NCBI GenBank assembly: GCA_940671915.1 | Contig: CALNVZ010000641.1 | Span: forward strand, 7,833,872 to 7,897,871 | Length of the DNA: 64,000 nt | Reading direction: 5' to 3' | Source: Paracentrotus lividus | Lineage: Eukaryota > Echinodermata > Echinoidea > Camarodonta > Echinidae | In this document: positions 59,907 to 64,000 of the stretch, in pieces | Layout: each line of letters opens with the position of its first letter | Position numbering within the stretch: the stretch's first letter is position 1 | Program-made: the position numbers and the translations under genes | Notes under the pieces: model-generated | What the model was told of the DNA's origin: nothing | Database searches by the model: none | The model's input: the letters and a program-made list of their open reading frames with translations, nothing else

Positions 59907-60479
59907 TACACTGTTAGAACGCGGTTTAAAAATTTCACTGTTTAAAAAATTGTTGGTTTAAAAGTTAAACATTGTTGTTTAACACCGGAAAAGTGACGTT
60001 TTATAGCCTTAAAAAGACCTGTTTAGAGATTAGAGTTTAGATATTAAACAGTTTTGTTTAAACAGGCCGAGGCAAATGTCACGTGATAGTCATAAGCTAA
60101 TGGCATCACTTGTTACATGCAAGATAAAATCGGAGCAACATTTCAATCATGGCGAAGGACGTATGCCTCACACATTAACTAAGTGTATGTATTGATGTAT
60201 TGGCTCAGTGGATAGAGCGTCTGCCTTAGGGTCGAGGGTTCGATACCCGCCCGCATTTTAGTTGGAGCGTTTTTATTTTTTGAGAGAAGCGTTAAACAAT
60301 ACTGTTGATATTTTAAACAACCATTAAACAACAGGTTGTTTAAACTTTTAAACAACAAGAGTGTAAGTTTTGAATACAACTACAGTTGTTTAATGGTTGA
60401 AAAAGCGCTTGTGTCGATTCACCGTTACATTTACGCAGTTTGTGTTAGAAGTTTAAAGTGTTAATTTTTCTAACACGTA
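59907..60479 (+). mobile_element. TIR element carrying a tRNA-like sequence, copy 2
   Basis: Starts TACACTGTTAGAACGCGG and ends TTTTTCTAACACGTA, a slightly decayed inverse. It has the same TTAAACAAC/GTTGTTTAA flanking words as copy 1 at 13522. The tRNA-like core (60194-60257, plus) is better kept here: A box TGGCTCAGTGGATAGAGCG and B box GGTTCGATACC. It lies inside the minus-strand gene, 130 bases before its exon at 59720. Confidence 0.8.
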
Positions 60480-61929
60480 GTGGTATAATGGTGGTTTTCT
60501 GCCATTATTCCTTCTGTTTTTCGGCCGGATCTGTATAGCTTTCGCATATTGTCATTCGTATCCTTGTGGAAATCAGTTGTAGTAGGTATGCTTTGGTCTA
60601 CACAATAAGGGTTTTTTAATTATCGTCAATTAGTGATGTTCTTGTTTGTGCGGACTGTTGGGGGTGGTGAATGTTCTGGGACAAAAGTGTTTGGGCCCCG
60701 TGATAAAATCCTCTATTTAGATGATGGTTCAGTTTAGGCGTGAGTCGCTGTGATTTAGTAGAGGATTGTGCCTGCTGCACTTTTCCTTATGAATTTTGAT
60801 TTCATATACATTATGGTTTGGTCTATAACATACGGGGAGCCAGATACATAAGTGAAGTTTGGCAGTTGACTTCGCAGAGAATAAAAAATATGTGTTTTGG
60901 AAGCTGTTTCAAAATATGGGTGCTGTAAGTGGTCAGATTAGTCGTCATTGGACATGTATTGTGCAGGCCTAACAGCTGTTTCATACATTTTTGCCTTTCT
61001 AAGAAATATATGATTTACAGATAGATTGAAATAGTTATAGGTTTGGATGGCTTTCCTCATATAATGGATGCTCTAAGATATTTGCCATGTCGTTAGTAGT
61101 CCCAATAGTTGCAGATAGCTTCTTCGGATCCGTGCAAACGTTTCCAAACTCGGGTTGGAAGTATTTTGTATCGTTCCAGTTCTGTTGGAGCTGGTTGTTT
61201 TCTCCACGTAGTTATATAACTATTTATCCTCGATGGTTAGCTGTTGTGGTGTCAGGTTTGCGTTGTGTTGTGGGTTGTGTGGGGTTTGTTTGTGTTTGGT
61301 CTGTGTTGTTTTCTATCATATTTTTTGTGTTTAATCTTGGTTTTAGAGTTTTCTTGTTTCTACGTTTTTGTTGTGGTTCGGGAGTTGTTCGTATTCGACT
61401 GTACATCACGTCAGACGAGCGCGATGTGGCTTTGTTGCATTGAAGATTTTGGGAAATTCCCGACAACCCGTCACGAAGAGCGGTATACATTAGAAACAAG
61501 TATTATGAAGTATAGTGCGGCGAAGTGGCACTGTCGTGGCTAAGCTGCTCGTGCGACGTAAATGAGTAGACGCGGCACATCACTCGAGTGGCGCAGTAGG
61601 CGATTGATTGCATCGTGGCCATATTGGGTCTGTCGTATCGAGTTGGTACTTGTGGCGGCTCTAAAAAGTCAATCCAATGTGGGAGACTTTACGTGCCGAT
61701 TCACGAATGCAAACGATCTAGTGGGAGTTTATCCGTGATTCGAAGACTCGTTACGCACAGACACCTTGCCACTCAGTATATGCGAGAAGAGTATGATATA
61801 AGGGAGCCCTGTAGGTTGGTAGCTGGCACACGGCAAGTGTGTTATTCTGGCAGATAAAACCTTCTTAATTCATGGAGAGCAATAATTATAATATTAGTCA
61901 TGTGAGCAAGGCTGTAGGCAAACGGCCGT
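60480..61929. other. G/T-rich region, no supported gene
   Basis: The plus strand is unusually G- and T-rich from about 60500 to 61450. Long frames on both strands (61087-61443 plus, 61224-61499 minus) reflect this skew. The plus frame is hydrophobic and Cys/Val/Phe-rich but has no splice context. No known element is recognised. Confidence 0.4.
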
Positions 61930-62340
61930 CTACACTGAATAACCTAACCGGTAGACCGACTAGCTTTAAGCTAGTCGTAGTGATGCCCAGAACTGACTAG
62001 CTTTAAAGCTAGTCAGGTCACGTACGCGGAACTAGTTTCGCTTCAACACACCCGGTTATACGGACTAGCTTAAAATGGACCCGTCGTCTCCTAACGGACT
62101 ACGTTGAAAGCTAGTCCTCAGTAAGTCGCGTCACGACAGACTGTTTTAATGCTTCGTCGGTCAGACGACGATTTTAAAAGCTCGTAGTCCCGTTTTGGCA
62201 CGCTGACAATAGGTTAGTGGACGCAATAGCTAAAAGCTGCTAGTGGAGCACCAGACTGACCGAGCCTTTGAGCAGACATGGCCTTGCTTACAGCTAGTCC
62301 GGAATCAAGGGTGTAAAACTAGTCCGGTCGCCGTTTTCTG
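61930..62340. repeat. array built from GACTAGCTTTAAAGCTAGTC palindromes
   Basis: Several copies of a palindromic word: a perfect 24-base palindrome at 61993-62016 and a near-perfect one at 61957-61977. Decayed copies follow (GGACTAGCTTAAAATGGAC, GAAAGCTAGTCC, ACAGCTAGTCC, AACTAGTCC) every 30-60 bases. Some half-copies are on each strand. Confidence 0.75.
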
Positions 62341-62344
62341 CCCG

Positions 62345-63930
62345 ATGATTCTTCTGTCTGCTGTTGACCGACATAGCTTACGGAATAGCGTTAATATGGC
62401 TTCATCACTTGTCAGAGAAACGTCAAATATGAATATATAGAGAAACAATTAAAGATACAATTAATCTTTTTCACAAAATTCAGAATAAGCCAAATCATTT
62501 TATTCATATGATAATACGAGAAATACAGGAAGTAATACAGAGGCCAATTATACATGTTGTGGCCAATTTCAAATAAATGTGATGTTGAGAGTTAATTTAA
62601 AATCTTAATTCATGTGAAATTAATTTACATTGACTGAAGCCCGGTCGTCCGAATACAACAATTAGATGCAATTCCATAAGCGCTAAATGAATATGCAGTT
62701 TGAAATTAATACTTTATAGTGGCTTGTCTCCAGGGCGGCGAGGGTTGATTGGTCACGAATCTGCGGGTAGGCGTTGATGGGGGCTTAAAAGTATGTCATT
62801 AAGCAAGTTAAATTTCAGTCAATTGCTCGTTGTACTTAGCTCACTAGCTGATTCATGTTAAATCAATATGTGGGACGATCTTCCCAATATAAGAAAAATC
62901 GAGGGTGAATCTGGTGTCCGCGGGCACTGTGCCCCGGGGGTCTGTTGGGCTCGCCCGTGCAATGGCTTTGCATCAATCATTGTCCTGTTTTGTTGTAGCC
63001 TGCCTTTTTTGCATTTTCTACCCATTAATCTTTCTTGAGAGCCACCTCAAAATCTCGCAATCGCGCCTCTAATCCAATATTCCTGCTTTCAGACAGTTAA
63101 GTTTCGAGAAATTAAAGGGCTATTATTACATAGTAATCTTAGAATTAGAATTTGAAGTTCAGGTTATAAGTGTTGCTATATGTTGTCAGTTACGACACTA
63201 GCGGGGGCATTTAATAAATTGTATTATTTTGGCAGACAGATTTGTTTCGCGTTGGTGATTATAGTAATCTGAATCTCAGTGAAAAAGAGAATAATTCGAT
63301 ATCGTTAGTATATCTTGGGGTGTTTGATAATAAGATATAGGAATTCAAAAAGATGTACTGCAGCGTCTTATCATCAGTTAAGTGGAGTATTGTGCCATTT
63401 ATCACAAAAAATCTTCAGTTTACGTGGTAATGGGGGGAGTCGCGGGTCCTTACAGTTTGTCATTGTAATATAAGAAATTCACGGAGTACAGTATAATTAC
63501 AAGATTAGTATACCGATGATGATCCTTTGTTCGTTCGATATGCGCATGTATTCACATCGCATGCTATTCACCTTGCCTATTGACGTGCTGTTGCTGTTTT
63601 TGTAGTTTTTTCCTGGTTATTCACCAGTATCTATTATAGAGATAGGGGGGTACGCCTAGATTTGCTGGGGTTATGATAGTAATACGGTGAGGTTTTAGTT
63701 CAATAAAGGCCTAGTAATTGGTAAAATGAAATTGGTAGATTGAATCAATAGTTTGAACCTACTCGTGAATTGCATTCTTGTCGTGATTGATGTTTTGTAT
63801 CGTAAGCTTTAAGATTGTCAGGTCATAACAACCGTTGTTTGAGAATAATGTATTCACTTGATTATGTTTGAAAACATGCCGCTCTAAATTTACAATGGAG
63901 ATAATAATTGACATTGCATCTGTGTGTATT
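62345..63930. other. no gene seen
   Basis: AT-rich DNA, probably intronic to the minus-strand gene; no exon with a transmembrane helix was found. Confidence 0.4.
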
Positions 63931-64000
63931 TCAAAAGCTAGTCAGTCATTTCAATTGTAAGCGACATTTCAGCTATGTGTATCAAATCCTAGTCGGTCAT
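63931..64000. repeat. start of another CTAGTC repeat, cut by the window
   Basis: AAAAGCTAGTCAGTCATTTC and ATCCTAGTCGGTCAT match the words of the array at 61930-62340. Confidence 0.45.

Noticed and set aside
60526..60572. Plus-strand segment LSHIVIRILVEISC between a good acceptor and GTATGC
   Set aside because: Short, phase does not help any model, and it lies just outside a TIR element; could be chance.
61087..61499. Long ORFs on both strands of a G/T-rich stretch
   Set aside because: Explained by strand skew; no motif or splice context.
1..64000. CRISPR arrays, operons or other prokaryotic systems
   Set aside because: No direct-repeat/spacer array, no ribosome binding sites and no dense coding; the DNA is that of an animal genome.

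Overview
The window looks like AT-rich intronic and intergenic DNA from a marine deuterostome invertebrate, most likely a sea urchin. This rests on the dense mix of tRNA-derived SINEs, many short TIR/foldback elements, an unstructured microsatellite load and small scattered exons. No bacterial or viral gene is visible. The species call is inference from repeat style, not a database match.

Plus strand. A good internal coding exon lies at 512-789. It encodes a basic stretch and nine tandem (S/T)SP(R/K) units, and it ends in phase 1. A second convincing exon lies at 42956-43071; it begins in phase 1 and ends in phase 0. Between them are several short ATG-to-splice-donor segments that all end in phase 1 (10056-10119, 19089-19143, 28192-28252, 34924-34957). 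Together they suggest one long gene with a common exon near 43 kb and several alternative promoters/first exons that each give a different short basic N-terminus. I could not name the protein. A possible microexon at 48770-48805 continues the reading phase.

Minus strand. Three phase-0 exons at 59720-59776, 55590-55733 and 50380-50514 form the 3' part of a gene for a multi-pass membrane protein. It resembles MS4A/CD20-like four-span proteins, with a Cys-rich tail, stop codon and poly(A) signal. Its 5' part must lie beyond the right edge. If the plus-strand gene runs on to the right, this gene is nested antisense within it or overlaps it. A separate minus-strand first-exon candidate (46704-46772) sits head-to-head with a plus-strand TATA promoter at 47320, in a GC/CRE-richer block (46.0-47.4 kb).

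Everything else is mostly repeats: a decayed non-LTR reverse transcriptase (1165-2880), at least three SINE types, about ten TIR/foldback families, degenerate minisatellites and microsatellites. The most unusual are TIR elements that carry tRNA-like sequences (13522-14065, 57589-58107, 59907-60479), a 0.98-kb foldback (6646-7625), a 578-bp palindromic element with TTAA flanks (53237-53814), and arrays built from short palindromes (3908-4209, 61930-62340). All gene models come from reading splice signals and frames by eye and have no transcript support.
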